Shown here piece after piece: positions 1-8,122 of a stretch of DNA of 64,000 nt. The DNA lies in the NCBI RefSeq assembly GCF_013141765.1, contig NZ_WHOD01000087.1:248001-312000 (forward strand), in the 5' to 3' direction. The DNA comes from Paenibacillus foliorum (GTDB lineage: Bacteria > Bacillota > Bacilli > Paenibacillales > NBRC-103111). The position numbers and the translations under genes were made by a program. Numbering within the stretch: position 1 is the stretch's first letter; each line of letters starts with the position of its first letter. The notes under the pieces were generated by a model. It saw only the letters and a list, made by a program, of their open reading frames with translations, made no database searches and was not told the origin of the DNA.

Positions 1-525
1 TTTTTGGAAAATTTATTAATTTTTGCAACAATATTAGTTTTGGCGGTAACGTACCGATGGTTTGCTTTTACAAATATGACGTATCTTCTTATTGCGGTTT
101 TCCTTGCCATGCATACCTTTGGCGCTAACTATTCGTATCACACAACACCTTTGGATTCATGGATTCGAGTGCTGTTTCATACAGAACGTGATGGATACGA
201 TCGGATTGTTCATTTTTCATACGGCTTGCTTCTGGCTTATCCTATCAGGGAGCTCGTTGTGAGAACGATGGGACAAAAAGGATTTTGGGCTTTAGCCCTT
301 CCTGTTGTGCTTGTGCTGGCTAGCGGAGCTTTATATGAGCTGATCGAAATGTGGGTTGCTTTGATTGTTGCACCGGAGATCGGCACGTTATTTCTTGGAA
401 CTCAGGGAGACCCTTGGGATACGCAGCATGACATGGAATTAGCAATGTATGGAGCGATCCTAACAATGCTGCTTACAGCAGCAGCTGCTAAAATCGGGAG
501 AAGGCATGGTTTTAGGCATAGATGA
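1..525 (+). CDS. DUF2238 (YjdF-like) membrane protein, 5' truncated
   Basis: Integral membrane protein with at least five hydrophobic segments. The stretches HFSYGLLLAYPIRE, GALYELIEMW and the C-terminal GDPWDTQHDM are typical of the DUF2238/YjdF family, whose biochemical role is unknown. The visible 174 codons are somewhat shorter than the roughly 200 residues usual for the family. The frame is open to the first base with no ribosome binding site in view, so the real start lies upstream of the window. The family assignment is from recalled motifs; function is not assigned. Confidence 0.8.
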   Translation, partial: FLENLLIFATILVLAVTYRWFAFTNMTYLLIAVFLAMHTFGANYSYHTTPLDSWIRVLFHTERDGYDRIVHFSYGLLLAYPIRELVVRTMGQKGFWALALPVVLVLASGALYELIEMWVALIVAPEIGTLFLGTQGDPWDTQHDMELAMYGAILTMLLTAAAAKIGRRHGFRHR

Positions 526-538
526 GAATAGGATAGCA

Positions 539-554
539 GGTTGGATATCCAACC
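539..554. repeat. 16-bp perfect palindrome GGTTGGATATCCAACC
   Basis: A self-complementary 16-mer in the 131-bp gap between the membrane protein gene and the following oxidoreductase gene. It has no loop and no T-tract, so it is not a good terminator; it could be an operator. No second copy was noticed. Confidence 0.35.
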
Positions 555-656
555 CATTAGGATTGTGATAATCTGATTATGCGTAGTAGCGCTTTCTATG
601 AGCGGATGAGGGATAGAGGGATGAGCGGAGATACCTAGAGAGAAAAGGAAGGATGA

Positions 657-1745
657 ATGGGAATTATGGCAAAAAAGACTTCTTTTAGTATCATCGGTGG
701 CGGCTTTCGTTCTGAATTTTATTTGCGGATTGCCAAGGAGCTGTCGGATCAATTCAGGATTTCAGGTATGGTTGTCCGCGATGCAGATAAAGGACAGCAC
801 TTCGAGCAGCAGTGGAATCTTACAACTTACCGTACAGTAGTCGAACTGCTGGAAAACGAACAGCCCGATTTCGTTGTAGTATCGGTGGACAGAGCAATCT
901 GCCCTGAGTATTTGTTTGCATTAGCAGAGCGAGGTATCCCCGCTCTAACAGAAACGCCACCGGCTGGTGATCTCGAGGGCTTGCTGGCTCTGCATGAATT
1001 GACGCTTAGCGGAGCGCGAATTCAGGTAGCTGAGCAGTACCATTTCCAACCGCTGCATGCCGCACGGTTGGCGCTGATTGAATCCGGCCGGCTAGGTACG
1101 GTTTCTGAAGCTTATGTATCCGCTGCCCACGGTTACCATGGTGTTAACTTGCTGCGTAAAACACTGGGCTATGGCTATGGAGAAGTGACAATCCGCGCGA
1201 TGCGGTTTGAGTCTCCGCTTATGGGTGGACCAACGCGAAGCGGACCTCCTATCGAGGAAACCCTGATTACAACGAAGCGGGACCTCGCATGGATTGACTT
1301 CGGGGGAAAGCTAGGAGTGTTTGACTTTTCAAGCGACCAATACCGTTCGTGGATTCGTTCGAATTATGTTTCGGTTCGGGGAGAGCGTGGCGAAATCATC
1401 GACCAACGCGCGAATTTGCTGTTGGATTATGCTACGCCGCAGCATCTTGATTTCAATCGAATTAATAAGGGTGAAGACGGTAATTTGGAGGGGTATTTCT
1501 TGCAGGGGATTATGGTCGGTGATCAGTGGGTATACCGCAACCCGTTTGCTCCGTACCGGCTTTTTGATGACGAGATTGCTGTTGCAACATCATTAGCGAA
1601 GATGGCGGACTATGCAGCCGGAGGCCCTGATTTCTATGGACTGCCCGATGCATCGCAGGATCATTACATCGGCTTGATGATCGAGCAGGCGATCACAACC
1701 GGAGAGACGGTTAAGACCTCGATCCAGCCTTGGGCAAACAGCTAA
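657..1745 (+). CDS. Gfo/Idh/MocA family oxidoreductase with altered EKP motif
   Basis: Predicted NAD(P)-dependent sugar oxidoreductase, 362 aa. The N-terminal Rossmann fold shows IIGGGFRSEF near residues 12-21, followed by the C-terminal alpha/beta domain. In most family members the lysine of an EKP motif near residue 100 is catalytic; here the equivalent stretch reads TETPPAG, so the lysine is missing and activity may be altered or lost. Start ATG 657 follows AAGGAAGG; ATG 666 is an in-frame alternative with a longer spacer. The gene stands alone, ends before a strong terminator, and its substrate cannot be inferred. Confidence 0.8.
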   Translation: MGIMAKKTSFSIIGGGFRSEFYLRIAKELSDQFRISGMVVRDADKGQHFEQQWNLTTYRTVVELLENEQPDFVVVSVDRAICPEYLFALAERGIPALTETPPAGDLEGLLALHELTLSGARIQVAEQYHFQPLHAARLALIESGRLGTVSEAYVSAAHGYHGVNLLRKTLGYGYGEVTIRAMRFESPLMGGPTRSGPPIEETLITTKRDLAWIDFGGKLGVFDFSSDQYRSWIRSNYVSVRGERGEIIDQRANLLLDYATPQHLDFNRINKGEDGNLEGYFLQGIMVGDQWVYRNPFAPYRLFDDEIAVATSLAKMADYAAGGPDFYGLPDASQDHYIGLMIEQAITTGETVKTSIQPWANS

Positions 1746-1815
1746 GTATAGGTTCTGCAAATAAATACATACGGTAGATATGGTAAATATGGTGGATGTG
1801 AAGCATTCAAATTAT

Positions 1816-1855
1816 AAGCAGCTGACAGGATTTTTACCTGCTCAGCTGCTTTTTC
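1816..1855 (+). terminator. Rho-independent terminator after the first oxidoreductase gene
   Basis: A 14-bp stem with one bulged base (AAGCAGCTGACAGG pairing with CCTG-c-TCAGCTGCTT), a seven-base loop, and a T-run at 1850-1854. It ends transcription of the gene at 657-1745. Confidence 0.85.
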
Positions 1856-1897
1856 CGTCTTCTAAGACAACTGCTACTGCTGTCTGTCGAATAACTG

Positions 1898-1926
1898 TTG
1901 AAAGCGCAATCAAAATGAGCTAGTAT
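1898..1926 (+). promoter_or_regulatory. Sigma-A-type promoter overlapped by a cre box
   Basis: The -35 TTGAAA (1898-1903) and -10 TAGTAT (1921-1926) are separated by exactly 17 bases. The sequence TGAAAGCGCAATCA at 1899-1912 fits the catabolite-responsive element consensus TGNAANCGNWNNCA at every fixed position and covers the -35 box, so CcpA binding would block polymerase. The first gene downstream starts at 2158, implying a leader of roughly 220 bases. Confidence 0.65.
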
Positions 1927-1942
1927 TAAGAATATATTATTC

Positions 1943-1956
1943 TGGTAACGTTACCA
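1943..1956. promoter_or_regulatory. LacI-family operator TGGTAACGTTACCA
   Basis: A perfect 14-bp palindrome with the central CG typical of LacI/GalR-family operators. It lies about 10 bp downstream of the predicted transcription start of the promoter at 1898-1926, a repressor position. It differs from a canonical cre box at several positions, so a dedicated LacI-type regulator encoded elsewhere is more likely. No LacI-family gene is visible in the window. Confidence 0.6.
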
Positions 1957-2157
1957 ATAAAAGTTGCCAGGATAAACAAGGTCTACTTTCGTGATAAAAA
2001 TGATCCTCTTGAGTAACCAAACTAGCTGACGTCCCCTCTATTTTACTTGATACTCAGCTTATGATTAGGTACTAGGAAAATTTGTGCAGAAAGGAAACCG
2101 TTAGTTATAGAAGGAGTACTAATCCGATATTAAAATAACGCAGGAGGAAGGCTGCAC

Positions 2158-3168
2158 ATGACAAACAAAATTCGAGTAGCGGTAATTGGTTTAGGGCGAT
2201 TAGGGTATTGGCATGCTGAAAATCTAGCTGGACGCATCAACAATGCGGAGCTGGCTTGTGTTGTGGATGCTGATCCGCAGCGAGCGGAAAAGGTAGCTTT
2301 TGAATTGGGGGTTGGAAGGTGGTCGGATGATCCTGTTGAGGTAATAGAAAGCGAGGATATGGATGCGGTAGTGATTGCAACTCCGACAGGCACACATGCA
2401 GAGCTTATCAAAAAAGCTGCTCAATGTGGGAAAGCTATTTTTGTAGAAAAGCCATTAACGCTACATTTGGAAGAAGCGGATGATGTGATTCTTGCGGTTG
2501 CGAAATATAACGTCAAATGCCAGGTTGGGTTTATGCGCCGTTTTGACCCTGCTTATGCGGAAGCGAAGAAGCGAATTGCCGCAGGGGATATTGGCAAACC
2601 GATATATTTTAAAGCAGTATCACGCGATCCGTCATCTCCTCCAGCCGAGTTTATCCGCAACAGTGGTGGGATCTACCTCGATATGGCTATTCATGATTAC
2701 GATCTTGCCAGGTTTCTGATGAACTCTGAGGTGGAAGCTGTTTCCGCTCATGGTGCTGTTCTAGTGCATTCCTTTATGAAGGAGCTGCATGATTCGGACC
2801 AATCGCTTACATATATGCGGTTCGACTCAGGTGCGGCAGGAGATGTTGAAGCGAGCCGCAATGCTTTATACGGGTATGATATTCGGGGGGAGGTTGTGGG
2901 TACGGAAGGGACGATCCAGATAGGCTCGCTCCAGCACCATGATCTTCGTATTTTGACGTTAAAAGGGAGCACTCACGACATTATTCCGTCCTTTCCTGAG
3001 CGCTTCAAGGATGCGTATCAGCTTGAAATGAAGCATTTTATTGATTGCATCCATCATGGTGAATTGCCGTCGGTTACCGCGGGTGATGGCAAAGCGGCGC
3101 TAGAAATTGCTAAAGCGGCAACGCGTTCATTTAAAATTGGTCGGGAAGTCAAGCTCAAAGACCTGTAA
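2158..3168 (+). CDS. Inositol 2-dehydrogenase-like Gfo/Idh/MocA oxidoreductase
   Basis: Predicted NAD-dependent dehydrogenase of the IolG / scyllo-inositol dehydrogenase branch, oxidising a cyclitol or related sugar to its keto form in the cytoplasm. The 336 aa match the usual length. Visible motifs are GLGRLGYWHAEN near residue 12, the catalytic EKP in FVEKPLT, GFMRRFDPAY, the SRDP..PP segment, and GGIYLDMAIHDYDLARF with the conserved DxxxHD. Start ATG 2158 follows AGGAGGAAGG. The gene is monocistronic, behind a promoter carrying both a cre box and a LacI-type operator, so it should be catabolite-repressed and substrate-induced. Exact substrate is inferred only from branch-specific motifs. 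Confidence 0.85.
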   Translation: MTNKIRVAVIGLGRLGYWHAENLAGRINNAELACVVDADPQRAEKVAFELGVGRWSDDPVEVIESEDMDAVVIATPTGTHAELIKKAAQCGKAIFVEKPLTLHLEEADDVILAVAKYNVKCQVGFMRRFDPAYAEAKKRIAAGDIGKPIYFKAVSRDPSSPPAEFIRNSGGIYLDMAIHDYDLARFLMNSEVEAVSAHGAVLVHSFMKELHDSDQSLTYMRFDSGAAGDVEASRNALYGYDIRGEVVGTEGTIQIGSLQHHDLRILTLKGSTHDIIPSFPERFKDAYQLEMKHFIDCIHHGELPSVTAGDGKAALEIAKAATRSFKIGREVKLKDL

Positions 3169-3202
3169 GCAAGCAGTCGTGCAAATAACTCGCATAATCC
3201 TT

Positions 3203-3241
3203 AGCAAATACGGGACTGTTCAAATGGGTCCTGTATTTGCT
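3203..3241 (+). terminator. Hairpin after the inositol-dehydrogenase-like gene
   Basis: AGCAAATACGGGA at 3203-3215 pairs with TCCTGTATTTGCT at 3229-3241 with one G-T pair. No clear T-run follows, so it may stabilise the 3' end or terminate inefficiently. Confidence 0.55.
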
Positions 3242-3918
3242 GTCCGAATTTGTCCGTGAAGAGTGTGCATATGATAACGGAAAAGTCCATCTCACTTGAG
3301 AGCTTGGCCAGCTTGTGATACGTTGCCTTGCACAGAAACTTCTTTCGCTAAAACAGTGCTCCCCATTTATCCTGAGCTTAGTCGGACTACCGCTAACCGT
3401 TTCCTTCTGTTCCTCTAAATGGGCCGTGAGCCGTGTGGGGTTCGACCGACCGCCTTGATCTCAACGCGCGCTCGGGATCCGCGTTGAAAACATGGGATGA
3501 GGAACGTGGATGCGTTATTTTTTCATGCACACGTGATCAATTGAGTGGAACGGTACTACGATCCTTTATTTGTATCAAGAAGGAGCATTTTGTCAGGCGG
3601 AGACGAAATAACGCATCGTAGTTCCTGAAATCCTGAATTTGAGGGGATTCGAGACAAATAGCGAACTGACGTTCCGCAAGAGAGAGTTAGGAAGTAAGAA
3701 AGCGATGTAAAACAACTAGGGAAGGGGGTGAGGGGTGAATGAGATAACATTCTTCCTGATCGTCACCTCTGGTAACTGTCCGAGAATGCAGCCTACCATT
3801 GTAGTTGGTGTTTCCACCGCTGCAAGCATGATATCCAACAAGACCTTCAACAAGACATCCAACAGAGGCCGTAATCCTACACCCGATTCCCTCCGAAACG
3901 CATGAATGTATGGGATTA
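3242..3918. other. Gene-poor stretch with nested inverted repeats
   Basis: No convincing gene is visible on either strand. CAACGCG/CGCGTTG (3462-3486) forms a small hairpin. A longer imperfect repeat pairs 3501-3520 (GGAACGTGGATGCGTTATTT) with 3606-3625 (AAATAACGCATCGTAGTTCC). ATG 3786 opens a 39-codon frame without a ribosome binding site. The region could be a decayed element, a structured RNA, or plain spacer; the sequence alone does not decide. Confidence 0.4.
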
Positions 3919-3947
3919 GAAAAGATCTGAGGCTATGCCTCAGATCT
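3919..3947 (-). terminator. Rho-independent terminator for the MmcQ-like gene
   Basis: AGATCTGAGGC and GCCTCAGATCT form a perfect 11-bp stem with a three-base loop (3923-3947). On the minus strand it is followed by TTTTCT, placing it just after the stop of the minus-strand gene at 3976-4332. Confidence 0.85.
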
Positions 3948-3975
3948 CATCATTAACCATTTTATAGAGGCCGCA

Positions 3976-4332
3976 CTAATGTTGAAGAATGGCCTCTTTC
4001 TCAGACTTTTTCAATCCTTTAAAAACCAGCTCGTAGGAATGATCAATCATTTTGAATATCTCGGCCTCTGAAACAGAACCATCCAAGATAACAGTATTCC
4101 AATGACTTTTATTTAAGTGGTAGCCGGGAGTAATAGATGAATACTGCTGTCTTAAGCTTTCAGCAATAAAAGGATCACATTTCAAGCTGATGTTCATGAA
4201 ATTATTTCGTTCAGAGATCAGCGCGAACATTTTGGATGCCACTTTGATCACTAAAACATCGACGCCGAAAGGGTATTCTTCAATGGATCCTTTTTTTGAC
4301 AGAGCGTAGCTGGTTAACGTTTTGATGTCCAT
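3976..4332 (-). CDS. MmcQ/YjbR family protein
   Basis: 118-aa cytoplasmic protein of the MmcQ/YjbR (DUF419) family, small proteins with a CyaY-like fold that are often annotated as DNA-binding, although the function is not established. Supporting stretches are the N-terminal EEYPFGVDVLVIKVASKMFALI, split here as EEYPFGVDV and VASKMFALI, then SLKCDPF and the C-terminal PGYHLNKSHWNTV with the family's conserved Tyr-His and Lys-x-His-Trp. The gene is monocistronic and has its own strong terminator. Upstream on its strand is AGGTAC, a modest ribosome binding site. Confidence 0.85.
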   Translation of the reverse strand: MDIKTLTSYALSKKGSIEEYPFGVDVLVIKVASKMFALISERNNFMNISLKCDPFIAESLRQQYSSITPGYHLNKSHWNTVILDGSVSEAEIFKMIDHSYELVFKGLKKSEKEAILQH

Positions 4333-4414
4333 GTCTTAGTACCTCCAGAGTAAATTAATAATACCATTGTACAACTTAGACAGCATATAAGCAGTCTTAT
4401 TCGAAGGAACTAGC

Positions 4415-6232
4415 TTAACTAGATGCAGGAATTCTAAGTATTACCGTTGTGCCTTCTCCTAAACGGCTTTGAAGCTGGATTCCGTAGGGGTCACCGAAAT
4501 AAAACTGGATGCGGTCATGGACATTTTTAATGCCGATATGAGATTCATCAAGAGTATCCGATGGTTGTGTAAGACGATCGTTCAGACTCTGAAGCTGCTC
4601 CTCATCCATGCCAATCCCGTTGTCACTCACCATGATAAGCAGCTCATTGTTGGAAATTGTAGTTGAAACCTCGAGGATTCCTGGTCCACTTTGTCGTTCC
4701 AAGCCATGAACAATAGCATTTTCGATAATGGGCTGAAGGGAGAAGTGCATCACTTTAGCAGACTCGCTGCCAGGGGCTAATTGCTCCACATATTGAATTT
4801 TATCACCAAATCTCATTTGTTGGACTTTGACATATAAGCGAATCAGCTCGAGTTCTTCATGAAGGGGAACCGTTTCCTTCCCGGTTTGAATATGAATTCG
4901 GAATAATTTTCCGAGCAGACCTACCATTTCACTTATATCTCGCTGTCCGTTGATGACGGCTTTCATCTGAATAGATTCCAGTGCATTGGCGAGAAAATGA
5001 GGATTGATTTGGCTCTTGAGCGCCCCGAACTGGGCAACCTTCTGTTGAGCCTTAGCCATTGAGGATCTTTCAATATAACTCTGCAAGTCTTCAACCATCT
5101 TGCGAATGCCTTGGTAGAGCACGCCGAATTCATCCTGTCGGTCGCTGCTTAAATCAACATCGAACCTCCCCATCCCGACCAATTTTACTTGTCTGCTTAA
5201 CAAGATGATCGGCTTGGTTACACGCGATGCTAATATGAACATGAATGAGATGGCGGTACCCAACGACAGGATAGCAAGGGCAAGAACAATTATGCGCAGT
5301 AATTCCGCTTGCTTCGTCATCTCTTTCTCACTAATATCTTGAATAACCTTCCAACCGGAATAAGGCGAGGTAACGAAATTAATGAACGAATCCGTACCAG
5401 CCAATGGCGCATAGAAACTATCCGTATCTGCGTTCAAAATTTTATTGAGCGATTGCTTATCCATATGGTCCGGTGGGTTTGAAATTTTTTGATTCCCGTC
5501 TGACGAATAAATAACCCCGCCTTTATCATCGATAATATTGAAATTCCGTTTGCTATTCTCCGATAGCTTTAAGATCTCACGCAACGAGTCCAACCGGATG
5601 TCAATAAGCATAATACCAAGCGGCTGCTTGCTGCCGATCTTGTTAATGACCCGAGCGATAGAGATGACCGACTCCCGGGAATTGACACGGTGAAACGGTA
5701 AATGAGCCCCAAATAATACGATTCCCCCTTTGCTCTCTACGGTTTGCTGATACCAGGCTTCGGATGTGAATTCCTTGGCATCGTAATCAGACCGGTTGAA
5801 ATTTGCGGAGTAAAATACACGGTCGCCAACGTAAATTTGTACGCTATCGACATTTTTGATGGTCATTTCAATAGAGCTTATGAAGTGTTCGATTGCGTTT
5901 CTGTATTGTATCTGTTCATTTCCGGCATCACCAGTCGGATTCTGGGTCCAGTTTTCAAGTGCAATTTGAAGCTGACCATCGGTTTGCGCGTTGAGAGTTC
6001 CTTTTTCAATACTTTGCAAATACTGATCGATATTAAAGGACAGGTTATTTAAGATGAGATTAGAGCTGCTTTGATATTCATTCTTAACAGCTTGCAAGGA
6101 GAAGAGATAAATAATCGCTGATATGATCAGCAGCGGTATTGTAATAGTAAAGATCATAAGCACAAAAATCTGGTGATTCACATGTTTCATCCGATAGAGC
6201 TGGGAAACCCACCTTAATTTCTTCATTCTCAC
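4415..6232 (-). CDS. YesM-type sensor histidine kinase
   Basis: 605-aa membrane sensor kinase, likely sensing an extracellular sugar or its binding protein and phosphorylating the regulator encoded just upstream. One transmembrane helix lies near residues 22-45, an extracellular Cache-like domain follows to about 300, a second helix at about 310-335, then HAMP. The His_kinase motif has His412 in INPHFLANALE, the N-box Asn505 is in ENAIVHG, and the G-box is DNGIGM near 537. The usual NPHFLYNTL is changed to NPHFLANAL. Start is GTG 6232, overlapping the regulator stop; ATG 6226 is an alternative. Confidence 0.9.
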   Translation of the reverse strand: MRMKKLRWVSQLYRMKHVNHQIFVLMIFTITIPLLIISAIIYLFSLQAVKNEYQSSSNLILNNLSFNIDQYLQSIEKGTLNAQTDGQLQIALENWTQNPTGDAGNEQIQYRNAIEHFISSIEMTIKNVDSVQIYVGDRVFYSANFNRSDYDAKEFTSEAWYQQTVESKGGIVLFGAHLPFHRVNSRESVISIARVINKIGSKQPLGIMLIDIRLDSLREILKLSENSKRNFNIIDDKGGVIYSSDGNQKISNPPDHMDKQSLNKILNADTDSFYAPLAGTDSFINFVTSPYSGWKVIQDISEKEMTKQAELLRIIVLALAILSLGTAISFMFILASRVTKPIILLSRQVKLVGMGRFDVDLSSDRQDEFGVLYQGIRKMVEDLQSYIERSSMAKAQQKVAQFGALKSQINPHFLANALESIQMKAVINGQRDISEMVGLLGKLFRIHIQTGKETVPLHEELELIRLYVKVQQMRFGDKIQYVEQLAPGSESAKVMHFSLQPIIENAIVHGLERQSGPGILEVSTTISNNELLIMVSDNGIGMDEEQLQSLNDRLTQPSDTLDESHIGIKNVHDRIQFYFGDPYGIQLQSRLGEGTTVILRIPASS

Positions 6233-7881
6233 AACCCCAATTTTTTTCGATATTCAGTGGGTGTCATACCAGCTACACTTCGGAAGGTTTTCACGAAATG
6301 CTTATAGCTTTTATATCCGCACATATGGCAAACATCGGTGACCAAATAGTGAGGCTGCTTCAAGCATTCCTGTGCGTAACTTATTCGAATTTCGGTTACA
6401 AAGATCATGTAGTTTTTGTTTAATTTCTTTTTGAAAAGACGACTTAAATAAGAGGGATTATAGAAGAAACGATCGGCGACCATCTGCAGCGTCATATCCT
6501 GATCGATATTCTGCTTAATATAGATCTCGATTTCTTCGAAAACGAGAACATCTTGTTGGCTGGTCTGAAGGGATGTTTCCTGGTAAATGGTGCTAAGGTG
6601 AATCATCCAATCGGATAACCAGTCAAAAAGCGCTTCCAAAGATTCGAAATCATCCACACAAGACAAGGTTAAAAGCTTATCACTATAAACGCCGTCGATG
6701 TGAATTCCTTTGGTATTAGCAAAACGTAGCGTCACACTGATTATTTCCTGTAGAAATACAAGCCATTTATCCAGGGAAGAAGGTGTTATAGTTGAACATG
6801 TTTCTTGAGCTAAGCGCTTCATTAAGTGCTTGATTTGTGAATGATCCCCTTTTTCAAAATAGCTAAGAAGCTGGTTCTTATCTTTCTCATGGAGTTGTAT
6901 AGCTAGCTCTTTGTTATGTAAGAATGAAGGGTCCTTTATTTGAGGCAGGAACAAATGGCTGCCCGATTCAACAAAACGCCTGTACAAATCTTTTTCTGCA
7001 TGGCGTAGTGATAGGCCAATTTGTGATATTTCGTCTCCAATTCGGCCTACAACCAAATAAACAGAAGCATCGCATTCGAGACTAATTTGTTTAAGCTTAT
7101 CATCCAGTTGGCATTCCACGTTGGGGCTTTCATTTTCAATTTCAATAGCTGCGACTTCATATACCGCAATCGCAAAATATTTTGATTTATAGATATAAGT
7201 AAATATATGTTTGGGGACGATTGTGTTAAAAATCAATTCGGCTGCTTCGTTTATAATCCTCTCAGCCTTGTCCCGCAACCAACGTCTTGCTTGATGAAGG
7301 GATGTCGTATGAGATACATAAGCTACTAGGAAGGGTTGATACAAGTATTCACCACTTGAATATCCGTAAAGCTGCTGGAGCGTCTCTTCTTCTAAAGCGG
7401 GTTCTTCTTCCAATAAAAGCTTAACCAGCTGGCTGCCTCTGAGCTTGATGCTTTCTTCTGCTTCCCGTTGCAGATTAGAACGATTTTGAAATTCCTGCTG
7501 TTTTTGCTTCAGATTGACTATGCATTGTTGAATAGTGGACAAGCTTTCTTCATATTGCATGGGCTTAAGTAAGTAAGCATGCACGCCCCCTAAACCAATA
7601 GCCTTCTGGGCATAATCAAAATCATTGTGTCCAGTCAAGATGATGAATACCGTATCGGGAAGCTCCTTACGCAGCTGTCGAATCATTTCAAGTCCATCCA
7701 TTACAGGCATACGAATATCCGTAATAACCAGGTCGGGGCGTTCTTGGAGAGCGACTAGAATACCATCTTTACCGTTTTCTGCTTCACAGATCGTGTCAAC
7801 TCCAAGTTCCTGCCAGGAGAAATATTGTTTCAGCCCAGCTCGTATAAGAGGCTCGTCCTCAACAATCATTAACTTATACAT
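6229..7881 (-). CDS. YesN-type response regulator, AraC-family output domain
   Basis: 550-aa two-component regulator. The receiver domain (residues 1-120) has the acidic pair ED at 8-9, phospho-acceptor Asp55 in VITDIRMPVMDG, and the conserved Lys in YLLKPMQ. A long middle region resembles the helical dimerisation segment of this class. The C-terminal AraC domain (about 445-550) has two helix-turn-helix units, the second ending MCGYKSYKHFVKTFRSVAGM..TEYR. It is co-transcribed with the kinase downstream (overlapping stop and start) and divergent from the sugar ABC operon, which it probably activates through the 21-bp-spaced repeats at 7990-8019. Confidence 0.92.
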   Translation of the reverse strand: MYKLMIVEDEPLIRAGLKQYFSWQELGVDTICEAENGKDGILVALQERPDLVITDIRMPVMDGLEMIRQLRKELPDTVFIILTGHNDFDYAQKAIGLGGVHAYLLKPMQYEESLSTIQQCIVNLKQKQQEFQNRSNLQREAEESIKLRGSQLVKLLLEEEPALEEETLQQLYGYSSGEYLYQPFLVAYVSHTTSLHQARRWLRDKAERIINEAAELIFNTIVPKHIFTYIYKSKYFAIAVYEVAAIEIENESPNVECQLDDKLKQISLECDASVYLVVGRIGDEISQIGLSLRHAEKDLYRRFVESGSHLFLPQIKDPSFLHNKELAIQLHEKDKNQLLSYFEKGDHSQIKHLMKRLAQETCSTITPSSLDKWLVFLQEIISVTLRFANTKGIHIDGVYSDKLLTLSCVDDFESLEALFDWLSDWMIHLSTIYQETSLQTSQQDVLVFEEIEIYIKQNIDQDMTLQMVADRFFYNPSYLSRLFKKKLNKNYMIFVTEIRISYAQECLKQPHYLVTDVCHMCGYKSYKHFVKTFRSVAGMTPTEYRKKLGL

Positions 7882-7935
7882 CCTATTCCCCCGAGTAAGA
7901 ATAATGAAATAGTAGTGAAGATTTACTTTCGTCCT

Positions 7936-7963
7936 ATTATACTAAATTATTAACTAGTGTCAC
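7936..7963 (-). promoter_or_regulatory. Sigma-A promoter for the regulator-kinase operon
   Basis: Read on the minus strand: -35 GTGACA (7963-7958), 16-base spacer, -10 TATAAT (7941-7936). Five of six -35 and all -10 bases match consensus, so basal expression of the two-component genes is expected. Confidence 0.7.
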
Positions 7964-7989
7964 ATATGAATCAGAGTACTCCGTTGAAC

Positions 7990-8056
7990 AGGTCAAAATA
8001 CGACCATGAAAGGTAAAAGCAGAGGGATTTCTCTCTTTGTTTGAATGACATATGAT
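7990..8056 (+). promoter_or_regulatory. Activator-type promoter with 21-bp-period direct repeats
   Basis: AGGTCAAAA (7990-7998) recurs as AGGTAAAAG (8011-8019), offset by exactly 21 bp, two helical turns, as expected for the two helix-turn-helix units of an AraC-type dimer. TATGAT at 8051-8056 is the -10; the -35 position (8028-8033, TTTCTC) is poor, so an activator is probably needed. The divergent AraC-type regulator is the obvious candidate. Confidence 0.5.
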
Positions 8057-8068
8057 TAGGGCAGGAAA

Positions 8069-8082
8069 TGGAAGCGCTAAAT
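8069..8082. promoter_or_regulatory. cre-like box TGGAAGCGCTAAAT
   Basis: The left half and centre match TGNAANCG; the right half lacks the terminal CA at the standard position. It lies just downstream of the predicted transcription start, a common position for CcpA roadblock repression. Tentative. Confidence 0.4.
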
Positions 8083-8122
8083 CATTATTTCCGGCAACAC
8101 AAAATTAGGGGGGGGTTATTGC

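Noticed and set aside
3418..3450. Possible group II intron domain V (GAGCCGTGTG...)
   Set aside because: The resemblance is limited to a few bases; the paired strand and the bulge of domain V are missing, and there is no intron-encoded protein.
3433..3621. 62-codon frame in the gene-poor region
   Set aside because: It is made by the inverted repeats, lacks a ribosome binding site and resembles no protein.
3786..3905. 39-codon frame MQPTIVVGVSTAAS...
   Set aside because: Looks mildly protein-like but has no ribosome binding site and no recognisable relation; kept only as part of the unexplained region.
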